The notes under the pieces were generated by a model. That model saw only the letters and a list, made by a program, of their open reading frames with translations. It was not told where the DNA came from and ran no database searches. Of a DNA stretch of 64,000 nt, positions 21,963 to 33,156 are shown in pieces; positions within the stretch are counted from its first letter, which is position 1; every line of letters begins with the position of its first letter. The DNA lies in assembly GCA_015501055.1 (NCBI GenBank), contig JADNYV010000032.1, positions 186,001-250,000 of the forward strand, in the 5' to 3' direction. The position numbers and the translations under genes are program-made. The DNA is from Mucidula mucida (taxonomy: Eukaryota > Basidiomycota > Agaricomycetes > Agaricales > Physalacriaceae).

Positions 21963-22367
21963 TCAGCCGATCATGACCTTCGGGTGGAGCTTCATCAACT
22001 CGAGAGGCGTGTACCCGGACATGTCCTCACGGAGGACCAAATGGATTACGCCCTCCGCCACCACCTCCACGTCGAATGAGACGTCCGTCGCGGGCGAAGC
22101 CCACTTGTAACTCACTAGAGAGTTGATCTCATCTACAGTGAGCCACTTCTTCTTGATCACCCTCCAGTTCACCAAGTGTTCTAGGACTTCCGGGGGCGCG
22201 TTGTCGTTCTTGAACACCAACATGTCCATCCAGCACAGCCCGCAATTGCCGAAATGAGCGAGCCGGTACTCGGTCGCATCGTTGATCGACATCCCCTTCA
22301 TCCTGAAGAGTGGGTCCGTCTTTATTTTGAACACGGACTTGAAAAAAGCTCTGGGTTTTGCGAGCAT
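21963..22367 (-). CDS. Small unknown protein, copy 1
   Basis: Frame of 134 codons with ATG at 22367. The start was chosen because similarity to copy 2 (22790-23200) begins there, while the longer frame to 22469 has none. Shared blocks are KTDPLFRMKGMS, LCWMDM, APPEVLEHLVNWRVIKKKWL, DEIN, ATDVSFDV and VVAEGVIHLV. The protein is compact with acidic and basic patches, no signal peptide and no membrane helix. Similarity between the copies continues beyond both stop codons through an EDEM-rich stretch, so a spliced C-terminal extension (donor GTCATG, acceptor TTCACAG or TCGTCAG) is possible. I do not recognise the family and assign no function. Confidence 0.7.
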   Translation of the reverse strand: MLAKPRAFFKSVFKIKTDPLFRMKGMSINDATEYRLAHFGNCGLCWMDMLVFKNDNAPPEVLEHLVNWRVIKKKWLTVDEINSLVSYKWASPATDVSFDVEVVAEGVIHLVLREDMSGYTPLELMKLHPKVMIG

Positions 22368-22633
22368 GGTGTGGAAGAGAATACGATAGGCGTGTGAAAA
22401 TGAGGCGCTTATGAGAAGCCAGCCGGTCCTGTCGGCACTGATGTGAATGGGAATCTTTCTGTAAATCAAGCTTCCTGTATTTCTACTACCTGTGTTGGAC
22501 GGCCCACATCCGACGCTCTCTGGTCAACTATTGTAGTACGGGGCGAATCGAGTTCAACCGAGTTCTGTTCGACTGAATCTAGACTCAAGCGGCTGAAGAA
22601 CAAGTTGACCTCGCGGTCATACATCTTGACTTC

Positions 22634-22653
22634 CTCTCCCTCTCCCTCTCCTG
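22634..22653. repeat. Short CTCTCC tandem repeat
   Basis: About three copies of a CTCTCC unit in the 3' flank of copy 2 of the small protein. The corresponding place near 21760 is shorter. Confidence 0.6.
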
Positions 22654-22789
22654 GGCCGTCAACTCCAGATTGTCTCCCGACGAGCAGGAAATCCTTTCCG
22701 ACTCATCTAAGGCTGAAAGTCTTCTTCGACTCTCGAGTCAACCATCATGATCATTTCGTCCTCTCTGACGAAAATCGAGATGCTAGAGC

Positions 22790-23200
22790 TCAGCCGATCA
22801 TGACCTTCTCGTGTAGCTTCATCAACTCCTGAGCTGTGTACCCGCCCATGTCGTCCCGGATGACCAAATGGATCACACCCTCCGCCACCACCTGCACGTC
22901 GAACGAGACGTCCGTCGCTGGCAAGGCCCACTTGGACTCCACCATATAGTTGATTTCCTCTACAGTGAGCCACTTCTTCTTGATCACCCTCCAGTTCACC
23001 AAGTGTTCTAGGACTTCCGGGGGCGCGTTGTCGTCCTTGAACACCATCATGTCCATCCAGCACAGCCCGACATTACCGTAGTGAGCTAGGCGATAGTCGG
23101 ACGCGTCGTTGAGTGACATCCCCTTCATCCTGAAGAGTGGGTCCGTCTTCCTTTTGTAGTACGCGTCCTTGAAGAACGCTATGAGTTTGGCGAACATCAT
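22790..23200 (-). CDS. Small unknown protein, copy 2
   Basis: Frame of 136 codons with ATG at 23200. About three quarters of residues match copy 1, with substitutions spread as in two genes under constraint (for example VDEINSLVSYKWA against VEEINYMVESKWA). The 5' flank is shared too, including a GATTACGATAGGCGTGTG-like stretch just upstream of both ATGs. This copy is head-to-head with the decayed MARVEL copy. Function unknown. Confidence 0.75.
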   Translation of the reverse strand: MMFAKLIAFFKDAYYKRKTDPLFRMKGMSLNDASDYRLAHYGNVGLCWMDMMVFKDDNAPPEVLEHLVNWRVIKKKWLTVEEINYMVESKWALPATDVSFDVQVVAEGVIHLVIRDDMGGYTAQELMKLHEKVMIG

Positions 23201-23299
23201 GCTGTGAAGAGATTACGATAGGCGTGTGGAATCTATGAATATGGCGCTTAAGCCAGCTGTGGGTCCAAGCCGGCATTGATGTGTACGTTCACTCTGTGT

Positions 23300-23575
23300 G
23301 CACATGTGGTGGCCGCGAGGTTGCAGGCGCCGTAAACCCTTTATGTAAACCTTCATTCATTCTTCTACTTGTACCTACCTGTACCGCGCTTTTTGACTAC
23401 TTCTAGCCAATTTCTGTGGGACGCGCTGACTGCCTCACGTCTAGTACTGCGCCTCTGACATTGGATATCGGAGCTGAGCGCTGAGCTGTTAGTGACCACG
23501 TCCTTCTTGACACGTACTTGGGTCCTCCATAGAATACACACCATCCACAAGCGTGTCGGCATGTTATCTCTGTGT
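23300..23575 (+). pseudogene. Decayed partial copy of the MARVEL-type gene
   Basis: Positions 23405-23560 align with 20330-20530: the end of exon 2, the following intron and the start of the exon encoding HTIHKRV. The stretch GTACTTGGGTCCTCCATAGA is identical in both. The promoter is also recognisable, but the start codon region CTGTGCCATGGC of the parent reads CTGTACCGCGC here, so the ATG is lost. Most of exon 2 and everything after HKRV is missing. It cannot encode a product. Confidence 0.8.
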
Positions 23576-23828
23576 AGATTGACTCATAATCAACACGGAA
23601 ACTTCAACTTCAACTATTTATTCGGGTATGCCAAGTGCGTCTATAAAGTCTATGAAAGGGGTAATGGATACAGCAGGATGAGTGGAGGTATGTTTGCAAT
23701 GCATATATATAATAAGAAAGTCCATGTAAAAGTAAAAAAAATAACAACAGCGAGCAAAACGCGAACCAAGATGGTGTCTATATGAGGTGAGGTGCAAGAA
23801 AAAAAAAACACAGAGATACGAATACAAA
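23576..23828. other. A/T-rich 3' region of the arrestin gene
   Basis: No gene seen. It contains A-rich stretches on the plus strand that fit the 3' untranslated end of the minus-strand arrestin gene. Confidence 0.4.
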
Positions 23829-26234
23829 TCAAGACCGCGCCGCCATCATCAGCGGACTGTCAGGCGCGCTCGACGAGGGAGGTAGGGAAGGAGTGAAGCT
23901 GGTCTCAAGCCCAGAAAACCTCGCCACCAGATCTGTATCGCTCTGTGTCCGCTCAACATCCTCATATGACGGCAGGCCCCGCATGCTCGTGAGCGGCGGT
24001 ACGCCTCCAATGAACCCCCTTGAAGCCATACGGTAGTCTGGCACCTCCGTAAACGCACGATGCAACAACGCCGTACCAGAGTTTGGATCGCTGAGATGAA
24101 TGGGCCGGCCTTGCGCCGTAAACTGCTGCTGCTGCTGCTGTTGCTGTTGCTGCGCCCGCTGCTGCATCTCCGCAATGTTCGTCTGAGAGTTCGACCGTGA
24201 TGACAACCAATGAGGGTGCGCCAAGGAACTGAACGGCTTCAAAGACGCCTTGAACAAACTGTGAAGATTCCTGCTCGCATTGCCGCTGTGCACATAAGTC
24301 TCGTTCGGACCTGCGACATGAAGCGACTTGGGCGAACGAGAACCGTCAGGACTAGCCGCACGGCTCGACCGGCGGCTGGCACCGGCACTCGTAGGTTGCG
24401 TGCCAGGATTCGAATCAGTTTGATCTGACGGAGTACGGGGTGGAGGTCGACTCCTGCTCCTCGAAGGCATACTGAGAGGTGGGGGACCCTCTTCGGATAG
24501 CGATAGCAGAAGCTCAGAGTTGACCCAATCGAGCGGCGTACTATCACCGGAGCCTGGCGCGTGAGGGAGGTGGGACAAAAGGTGGGCCTCCAGCGGCGTC
24601 GACGTCCCGGAATGAGAACGCGGCCACGGCGAAGAAAGCGACTCTTGCGTCGCGCCGCTGACAATCGTGGGACTAATGCCTCCGTGAACCCACGGGTTTG
24701 TAACTCTCATGGTGGCGCTCTCTGGGAGAAACATATTGGCGACACGGTCTCTGACATGCGCAGTATAGCTGGGTAGTTCCATATCATCATCGAGGGTCTC
24801 CGGCGGAACCTCAGGACCGCCGATGAGTAGCCGCCGGGTGGCAGAAGTGTAAGAACGCGCTTCGTCGAGCAGCCGATGGTCAAGAAGATGTAGGGGAAGT
24901 GAACACCGCAGCTCAGAAGTGTGCCCATCAAGATTGAGGATGAGAATGCTCCACCGGATGCGATGGCTGACATTAATCGGGTCAAGGGCGTGGGTGGGCG
25001 TAATATTGAGTGGGATCGGGAAGGTGACGAACGTGACCACATCGTCTTGGCTCATCTCAAGACTCTCTTCGCTGGCCTGAGATGAAGGCTCAGGAGCTTG
25101 AACAGGCGGGAAGTATGACGTCGCAGCAGACGACGAAGGATGAAGAGATGGCACTGCTTCTACTGACGACGACCCAGAAGACGTCAGAGAGAAGTAACCA
25201 CCGGGAGCCCGCGGACTAGATGCAGTCAGATTAGGCGTATTTGGAACAGAGTAGCCCGGCGATTGAGGGGATTTGCGGTGCTCAAAGTCATGCGCCTCAA
25301 CCGCCTTCCCATTAATGATCTCGTGACGGACAGAAGCGACTGTGCGCGACTGCTCCTGGGCACCTGTCCGAGCATAAACCTTCGTGGTTTCCTGAATGAT
25401 GGTATTAATGCTTAAAACTCCGACGCCCTTGACCAATGGTGAGAACTTGACTAGAGCTGTCAAGGTGTCACCTGCAGCCCACGCCTTGTGCGGAATCATG
25501 ATGGAGTACATGAGCTTCTCCGGCCAGGTATTTTCGATCTCGAGGGTCTGCTGGTATTCAAGCGCCTCAGCAGCGAAGGACCGAATGAGGGTGACGGGCA
25601 CGAGAGCCTGCAGGTTGTGGCTGAAACCGGAACGCACGACATGCGCGCGCAACTTGTAAGCCACACACGCGCCGCCGCTCGCGTTGGTGAAGATGCTCGA
25701 CGGCAACGACCCGCCAAGCTGCAGTTGGAAGGGGAAGAAATGGCGGCCAGGTTTCAACGTATGACTGTGTTTCTTCTCTCCCTCAAGAAACGACCATTCA
25801 TGATTGCAGATGATGTATGTCAACGGGGACGAGTTCAATGAAAGCCTGGAACGGTTCAATGAGCATGGATCGCGCCTCGTTTCGAACACTCACGATTCGT
25901 GCGGCGGAACAGGGAGCCTCGCCTTTCCACGAAATTGCAAGGTGATCTCTTTAATGGATGTAGACTCGGCGAGATAGAGGGCGACGTGACCGGACAGGCG
26001 GGCGGGTTCGACGTCGACGCCAGTGCCTTTGAGATAGATGTACTCCTTGTCGAGAAGAATCTCGAGACGCGGATTTTTGTCGCGCATGTCGACAGCGTCG
26101 CCAAGGAGAGCGGTGAGCCCGGGATGGGAGGAAGATGGGGCATGGATCGAAGAAGGGAAGTCATCGTCCAGGTCTATATTCTGTACTACCTCCCGTGGAG
26201 GGGGCGTGGGTGGCCTATTGAAGACAAAGGCCAT
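23829..26234 (-). CDS. Alpha-arrestin (ART/ALY-like ubiquitin-ligase adaptor)
   Basis: Two exons joined by an intron at about 25843-25891. Exon 1 starts MAFVFNRPPTPPPREVV and carries the arrestin N domain (LEILLDKEYIYLKGTG, HVALYLAESTSIKEITLQFR). Exon 2 continues with YIICNHEWSFLEGEKKH, LKPGRHFFPFQLQLGGSLPS, then the arrestin C domain (WPEKLMYSIMIPHKAWAAGD, SPLVKGVGVLSINTIIQET). A long disordered tail follows. Two LPSY motifs (ELPSYTAHVRDR and GLPSYEDVERTQ) are candidates for binding WW domains of a Rsp5-type ligase, and a Gln tract lies between them and the C-terminus. Alpha-arrestins direct ubiquitylation and endocytosis of plasma-membrane transporters; cargo is unknown. The start at 26234 was chosen because the upstream in-frame ATG adds unrelated sequence. 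Confidence 0.9.
24123..24172 (-). repeat. CAG/CAA repeat encoding a Gln tract
   Basis: CTG/TTG triplets on the plus strand give about ten consecutive Gln on the minus strand in the arrestin tail, followed by QRAQ-type residues. A likely site of length variation between strains. Confidence 0.85.
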
Positions 26235-27441
26235 GGCACTAAGGAAAAGGCAGGAAGCAGAGCAGTCAGTTCCATTACCGGTGACTTCATGAGAGACAGG
26301 GGCCACTTACGGACTCAATAGATCGTGGCTGCGATGAAGATACTACGCGTGGAAAGATCCGCAATGGAAGCAGGACGACAGAACGGGTTTCAATGTAAAA
26401 ACCTCGCAAGGAGGTGGGAGCCTCCGGACGAAGGGCGTCGTGCCCTGGACAGTGATAGTTTTAACGGTCCGAATGGGCTCCTCAAGATAAAAAATGTTCC
26501 TCGTGTTTGGCTTAGTTGTTGGATATCTTCCGCGAAATCCCGTTCCGGATAACGGCCCATCGGACACGATGCCACCCGCAAGAAGTGATAATCTCCGGAA
26601 GCATAGTAACAGATGGTGGTCTCGGAGCTCGGACATCGATGAATCGACTCCGTCTAGAATAGCCAACCCGCCTGGGTTGACGACGCTCTCGACCTCGAAA
26701 GTTTTCTTGCGCAAACCGCACGCTTCTTTGAAAGAAAGCGTCAACGAAACGCCGCGAGATCATCTGATAATGGGGCGCGACGGGCGGGATTGAGCCACAG
26801 TCCCAAGATAACGGAGTGCACGGAGGCTAATTCGGTCTCCTCAACTTGGTGCCGCCGCATCCCACATCTCCCTCTCATTGGTTGACGGCTGCGATGTTAC
26901 TTGCTACGTTAGTAACAATAGGCGGCGAGGAGCAGATCATGGCATCATCCTTTCAATACACTCAAGGCACATCCATTCTCCGACATCAACGTTCGAGACA
27001 CATCAGGGTAAATGTTCCGAACGTCGACCGTCCGAGGCCTCAGATAGCCTCACAAACGACGCTTTACGGTTGAAGATCTGAACTCCGATTATCTCGACGT
27101 AAAGCATGGGCGCGCCAACGTGCAAGACTCACCGCATGTACGGGATTTCTTGCAGAGAATATTGAGGAACGGCTTTCGCGAATCGCCACTGTTGGACGAC
27201 ATGTGTCCGCCGGTGCAGTCGAAAGTGGACACGGTGTGGCGTGTGTGCCGTTCGAGTCACCACGCATCATGCCTATAGAAGATACAAGAAAACATGGATT
27301 TGCACATTCAAGCATATGGAGAGACTGAATGGGCTATACGCGTGTCAGTAAGATACTACCCGTTCTTCCGAGAAAAGTCCTTTCAACCACTCATACCTAC
27401 TATAGGTTCGTGCACACGTTCTAGAGCTCGCAACTGTACCG
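26235..27441. other. Intergenic, 1.2 kb, upstream of arrestin
   Basis: The largest frame (minus, 26343-26744, 133 codons) has no features that I recognise, and no overlapping coding signal supports it. The stretch probably holds the arrestin promoter and the 3' end of the sphingosine-1-phosphate lyase gene. Confidence 0.4.
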
Positions 27442-29726
27442 CTAAGCCTTGTACAAAGCGTCCAAAAATGCCGTCGCTAGCTGACGGACCATTGAAGGAC
27501 CAACCGCACTTGAGTTCCCAAGGCCTAGATATTGCAACATCAGAAAGTCCGACTCCGCAAGAGCAGAAATGATGACAGAAGTTGGCAAGGAGCATCAGCA
27601 ATGAAAGAAGTTACCACGTCTCCATTGACGCCGCCACCCCCCAAAATGAATCGAGAACAGAAAAGACCGAACAACGTACCGTATAGAGCAACCATTGTTC
27701 CCTTGCCAGACGGACTTAGTTTCGCCTCATTCACCGCGTCCTTCAGGTCAGCAATAAATGTATCTGCCACCGGCACAGTTAAGCGCTGTGAGAAGATGAT
27801 CGTCAAAGAAGTTCGACTTGAATCAGAAGAATTTACTCACCGTACACGCAATGTGAACGCCAGGAGTTCCATTCAGTGCATTCAGATGCCAGCCCCTTGC
27901 GGACATCTTGTCTCCCACCTCGTGAATGTTCACCTTGGGGTGCTTCGATGCGAACGCAACCACCGATGCGGGTGGGTCGCCAAGAAGATACAGCTCGGGG
28001 ATCGATGCGGCGATACTATCAGCTATGTGTCGCGCGCATGTGACAATTGAACGACATGATTCGAGGTAACCGCTTTACGACCGCCGTCAGACGTGCACAA
28101 GTGAAGGGCGGTGAGTGACGTACTTGGAACCCATATATTGCATCGCCGCCCATGCACCTGCTATCAGAGCTCCCGGGCTGGATACAGGCTAAATGTGGGC
28201 GATAACATGTAAAATAAGCAGGGCATACCGAGATCCTGAAAGACTCGGGCTTCCATAAACTCCACCTAGATCGTAAAAGTTTAAATGAGGGGCACGAATG
28301 TCAAGAACAGACGTACCCATCCAATCCGGATAAACATAGTATTGATGTTCGCGAAGAGATGCGTCGCGGTACATGATAACAGATGTGCCCTGGAATGAAT
28401 TCTCTGATGAACAACAGCTGCTGAAGAGGGTGCTTCTGTATCATACCTTGGGTGCGAACCCATACTAGTCATGACAGTCAGGAATGGAGCGGAAACGAGG
28501 GTATGTCTATTCTTACTTTATGCGTGTCGCAACTAATGGCGGTGACACCGTTGACGCGGAAATCAAAAGGAATTAGTTTGTATTTGCCGTTCGATCCCTC
28601 TGCGAGACCAGCTTTCTCGAGGTATGGAACGATGAAACTTCCTAGACAGCAATCTACGTGCAGTCCAATATTGTGTGCAGCCGCGAGGGCACCCAGGGCA
28701 ACGATATCATCCTGATTCCCGTCCGGGAAGTTGACAGAAGACCCGACAAGCTAATCCGATCCCGTCAGGGGGGGGGTGAATAGTTAGATCGACACGGACC
28801 ACGATTGTATTCGCGTTGATAGCGCGCTTTACTCGTTTGATATCGACACGCCGTGTGTACCGGTCGACTGGCATCAAATGGAGCTTGATCCCGAAATACG
28901 CAGCACCCTTGTCGAACGCCGCATGCGCGGACTCTGGGATGATCCTATACCACGTTCGTCAAGCAAGCACGCGTGGCAATGCGGTTCGCGTACATTTCGG
29001 GCTCGTTTATTCCCTTGACAGCGCGAGCCCAATCCCGATGCGTCTTGATAGACATGAGGATCGATTCAGTACCACCAGAAGTCATTGTACCAGCTCCGTC
29101 CGGGTTGTTGAAGAGGCGCAGACACATGGAGACTATTTCGGCTTCCATTTTGCGACAGCGGGGAAGACATCGGGATGGATAGGATTCGACACGCAATAGC
29201 GCGCGTAGGCAGCCACTACGACTTTTTCCATGTCGTCGCCGCCATGGTACACGGCTCCAGAAAGCTTCCCAGCGTGGTAATCGGTAGAGTGCTCGAGCTC
29301 GTGGTCCATCTTCTCCATTTCCTCAAGGATCCATTCCAGGGACTTTCCTTCGGGAGACAGTGACAGTGGCGCACGACAGCTTCGCCTTTTGGAACCAGCT
29401 TATTCTCAATATCCAGCTTAGCTTGGTCCATCTGGGCTTTGACCTTGGCTTGTGCACTAGGCAGACGCAGTAACAACATTATGACACGCTACCAGTCATT
29501 CTCAGCGCGCGTCAACAGTACATTCGATTCTGCGCACCTGTGCCAGCCAAGTATAGAACTCCTTGCCGGTTGACACCAGTCCTCTTGCGCGAACATGCCG
29601 GTGCGCCTTCACGACATGGATGACCAGAAAATATAGAAAGTACAGGGTTTTGGCCTTGTCGAACGCCGACTTGGACATGAATGCCTGAGACCAGGTCGTC
29701 AACCTCTGCGACGACGACGACGACAT
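27442..29726 (-). CDS. DPL1: Sphingosine-1-phosphate lyase (one apparent frameshift)
   Basis: PLP enzyme of the ER membrane that cleaves sphingoid-base phosphates to a fatty aldehyde and phosphoethanolamine, the exit step of sphingolipid breakdown. An N-terminal hydrophobic stretch ([17 protein letters not shown], near 29640) is followed by [76 protein letters not shown] and the PLP-lysine motif SCDTHK, split by an intron from YGFAPK and [19 protein letters not shown]. The final exon (ending at TAG 27442) reads [20 protein letters not shown]. At 29366 the frame breaks between ...GEAVVRH and [14 protein letters not shown]; one added G (plus strand) repairs it. About ten introns. This is a conserved, normally single-copy gene, so a sequence error is the simpler explanation of the break. 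Confidence 0.93.
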
Positions 29727-32085
29727 GACTGTAGAGAGCAACCTCGTACTGACTCGGCCCGGACGCCTTAATTGCCGATTAGTATTTCATGCTCACTCAT
29801 CATTCTTGATGCGCGCTGCCTACCTCCTTCCATCATCCTCTCACCGGACTACGGCTGCTCTCCTGCTAGATTCTGATGAAGAGCATGGGATCAGCCCTGC
29901 TGCTGGAATTACCTCTGGTCAAAAGTCCTGGTCCGGACTCCGAAGATTCTCTACAAGCAGCTTGCCTTTACTTTGCTCAAAAAGGTTATGGCGTGCATCT
30001 TGATGTCTTGGCAGTCATAGCTGTAAAGTAGGACAGCGCTACTATATTCTTGAATTGCAAGGCCCCAAAACGGTCTCTGTCTCGACTTCTCTTCGGGCAC
30101 TCCCCGATACCCGTCGCTCAGCTGCCTCTGATCACACGTGGGGCATCTCGTAGGCCTGTAGTTTTCTTGAGTCTACTGTGGCGGCGAACATCGTTCCGGG
30201 CGCCATAGAGCGAGATGCCCATCAATATGGAGCAGCTCATTAGTTGCGGAAAAGAGTCTCAAACTTATAGCACATCTCTAATTGTCGCTGGAGGTACGCC
30301 GATTGATGCGCTTTGTTCGTACTCAATTCGTACTATGAGGTATTGGACTCGTACGGTTGCTAACCGATAAGTCGTGACTCCTGGGCAAACTCTGGTCGCC
30401 AGGATAATGTATCTGCAGCTGTGGGTCAAAATAATAGAAATCTGCTAACCACAACCTTGGCAAATGATCGCGTTGAACTTTACCATGCTGCCCTACAAGC
30501 TATGCATTCAATGACTTCAGAATGCTGCTCCGATCAATATTGTGTATGTGCTTTCTCAAAATTCCATCTGCCGCGCATCATTCTGCGTTCACCATTGGAG
30601 ACGGCAGCGATTCCGTAACGCGTACCACATTCGATGCTTTGATTTGATGCGCCACGACTCTGCCATACTGTCATTTACAACGCCCACAGGGACTGCTAGA
30701 CAAAAATACAATGACTGGTATAACGGTGACGGATACGTCGAGGATGTCCTCGTTAACACGAATGCTAGACTCGTGTGGATCGGGCAGAAGAAAAATGAGC
30801 GCGTGTTACTATACCGTTACGTTCATGGTAAGTTGTTTCTTGGCATTCCCAGGTCACCAATGACGATGGATCCATAGGTAGCGGATATTTTATATCTGCC
30901 ATCTCAGGTGCTGCGCCCTTCTGGTCCAATGTTGCGAACGAAGTGACTATACGACTTGTAGTGGGAGTAGCCGTGGGTTCTTATCGTCAATTGACCATCC
31001 CTTTTGTTCAGACCAGCCAAATTGCGTTTCCATGCAGCTCTTATTCCCACAGGGTCTTCTCCAGCAATTCATACACGCCATCTGTTACAACCACCGGGAC
31101 ACTCAAGTTCATCTGGCAAGTGACTCTGCCGACGGAACCTCTATTCTTCGACTTCTCGCGCATCCCCTCCACCCATCCCCCTCTGTCCCACAGTCTTTTT
31201 CTCCAGCGATATAAATCGGCGGAATATTCCTGATGTCGCATATGTCATACGCGGCCGGAGACTGCCTGGCGTCCTTAGCCTCGAAGTCTCGGAGCTCCAT
31301 TGTTCTCGGGGACGTGCCCCAGGAAGAGCGTGTACTTGCAGATGCTCGATCTGCCGGTAGCTTCTTCCGTGGGTTGCACCAAGGCTAGCTATGAAGGTAG
31401 AGAGATGCAGCGGGGTTTTTATGATAGGCACTTCTAGGGAGGAGATCATGCGACCTTCAGTGGATGGCGTGCACGATGATTCATACCAAAACTTCAACAT
31501 GGTTGGAACGCGTCCGATGAGGGGCGCTTACAGGTGCCATCATTTCCTGTTCAAACATTTTGCGATGGCAGAGTTTCACAAAGTTTTTGTTGTACGGCAT
31601 ATAATGACCATTTTGTCGGCGCCAATCAACACTGCTAATCGCTTTGAAGTCCGAATTCACTTAATACCTCAGTATACACCCTACGTGGTGTAGCGTCGGA
31701 TCGATACTACTTACTTTGAGAAGAGCAAGTATCCCCTTTTCTGACCAAGCCATGTAATCGCCAAATACGAGCTAACGCCTGCAAAGCTCTGTAATTTAGG
31801 AACAATCACTAAGAGTCTATTATTCGGAGACTCGGACGCCCTCCGCATCGACCCGTAAGAAACTGTGGCGTGAGATGATAACTCCGAAGGCACTTGTGGA
31901 CAGATCTTCGCGATTTTCATACGTAACTCTCGTATCTCATTAACATGTGTATGCAATTCCAAGACGTATCAAACTCGGTGAAGGAGAAGCACCTTTCAAC
32001 TCTAAACCTCCTTGTCCGCGAATCGAACCCACGTTTGATCGGTTAATGTTCGCTATTACGTCACGCGTAAAGGTTGCCTTTTACC
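29727..32085. other. Gene-poor stretch of 2.4 kb with unassigned frames
   Basis: A plus-strand frame at about 30600-30830 (FDLMRHDSAILSFTTPTG, then GDGYVEDVLVNTNARLVWIG) followed by a splice-like site (GTAAGT) and GYFISAISGAAPFWSNVANE looks like part of a small gene, but no start or end is clear. Minus-strand frames at 31041-31500 overlap each other and are not recognised. No transposon ends or long repeats are seen. Confidence 0.3.
30542..31233 (+). CDS. Possible small gene of unknown function
   Basis: Two or three open stretches (about 30620-30830, 30890-31230) joined by possible introns with GTAAGT and CATAG signals. The residues have coding-like composition, but I recognise no domain, and the start codon and last exon are uncertain. 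It may be a relic. Confidence 0.25.
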
Positions 32086-32692
32086 ATGAACAACTTGCGG
32101 CTGGTACTGTATTTTTTGGCCGTTGGAATGGACAGGACTGAATGAGATTACAGGTCGAACACGAAGACGAGAACGAGGATGCCGCTGAAGTGACTTGGGG
32201 TGCGTCGCGTCGTGCGCTCCTGGGTGACTGGATCTGATCATCGAATAGAGGACCAGCAGCGCATAAACTCATTTTCCAAACTGAACAACAGAATGAGGAG
32301 CTTGGAAGATAAACTTCATGAATTACAGGTGCTTCAGCTGCATCGATTGACTTCTCAAAGTTCCTCATATACTTCCAGCAAACGAAAGAGGCCCTTGATG
32401 ATCTAGCTACCGAGCTAGAACTGGCGGACGAAGACGAATCGGTATTGTACGCCCTCTGTTCGGCTAATCTGTGCAGTCGATATAACCTTCCCGTTTTAGG
32501 TACAAGGTCGGAGAGACCTTCCTGCACATGCCTCATAGCCGCGCGATGAAACGGCTTGAACGAGACCAAGCCGTCCTAGACGACAAACTATCTTCTCTAG
32601 GCTTGAGGTCGGAGGACTGTCAAAAGGAAATGAACGAGCTGAAGGTCGCTTTGTATGCAAAATTCGGTCGTGCAATCAATCTCGATGAGTAG
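32086..32692 (+). CDS. GIM3: Prefoldin subunit 4
   Basis: Beta-class subunit of the hexameric prefoldin chaperone, which passes unfolded actin and tubulin to the CCT chaperonin. Exons: 32086-32103 (MNNLRL), 32154-32199 (VEHEDENEDAAEVTW), from 32249 (EDQQRINSFSKLNNRMRSLE), then QTKEALDDLATELELADE, then YKVGETFLHMPHSRAMKRLE, with the frame running to TAG at 32692. The two-helix coiled coils with a central beta hairpin (VGETFLHM) and the WEDQQRINSFSKL signature identify PFD4. Introns are 50-70 bases; the intron before YKVGE uses donor GTACGC. Confidence 0.93.
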
Positions 32693-33156
32693 AATTTCAA
32701 GTTGTATTCCCACCGTTTCGTATGGACTATAGCGCTTCCGAGTCGGTGTTCGGCGTATATATTCACTGATGATCATATCCATTTGAATTCGGGGGTTGGG
32801 TTTTATTCGCCAACAAGACCATAAAATGCGCCTTCTTCCTTTCTTGGGTTCGGATTTGCTCAATAATGTTTATTAAAACCCACTGTGAGCCATCTGATTG
32901 ACCTTTTTGGAGACTTTGTGTACTAACTTTGTGATACTTAGACGGTGGTGTTGTTTTTTCCGGTAGATGGGCCCAATCAGAATTTCGCCCTATTCAAGAA
33001 GAAATTAGCGCCTGTTCCAAGCCATGAGAGGTATTTCTCCCGGTCCGTGAAACGTTATTAACTGGCAGTGTAACACGCGTGCCTTAGGTAGCATATCAAG
33101 GGTTTTTCGTTCCATAAGTACAAGTAGTCCGTATTGCCTGCACTGCTCCTCATACC
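32693..33156. other. Intergenic
   Basis: No gene seen. It should contain the prefoldin 3' end and the promoter of the zinc-cluster factor. Confidence 0.4.

Noticed and set aside
26343..26744. Minus-strand 133-codon frame upstream of arrestin
   Set aside because: No recognised motif; overlapped by open frames on the other strand, so chance is likely.
28768..28776. G9 run as another frameshift site
   Set aside because: It lies in an intron of the sphingosine-1-phosphate lyase gene and does not affect coding.
31990..32060. Possible tRNA: GGGTTCGATTC box on the minus strand
   Set aside because: The T-arm stem does not pair and no acceptor, D or anticodon stem can be built around it; it also abuts the prefoldin start.
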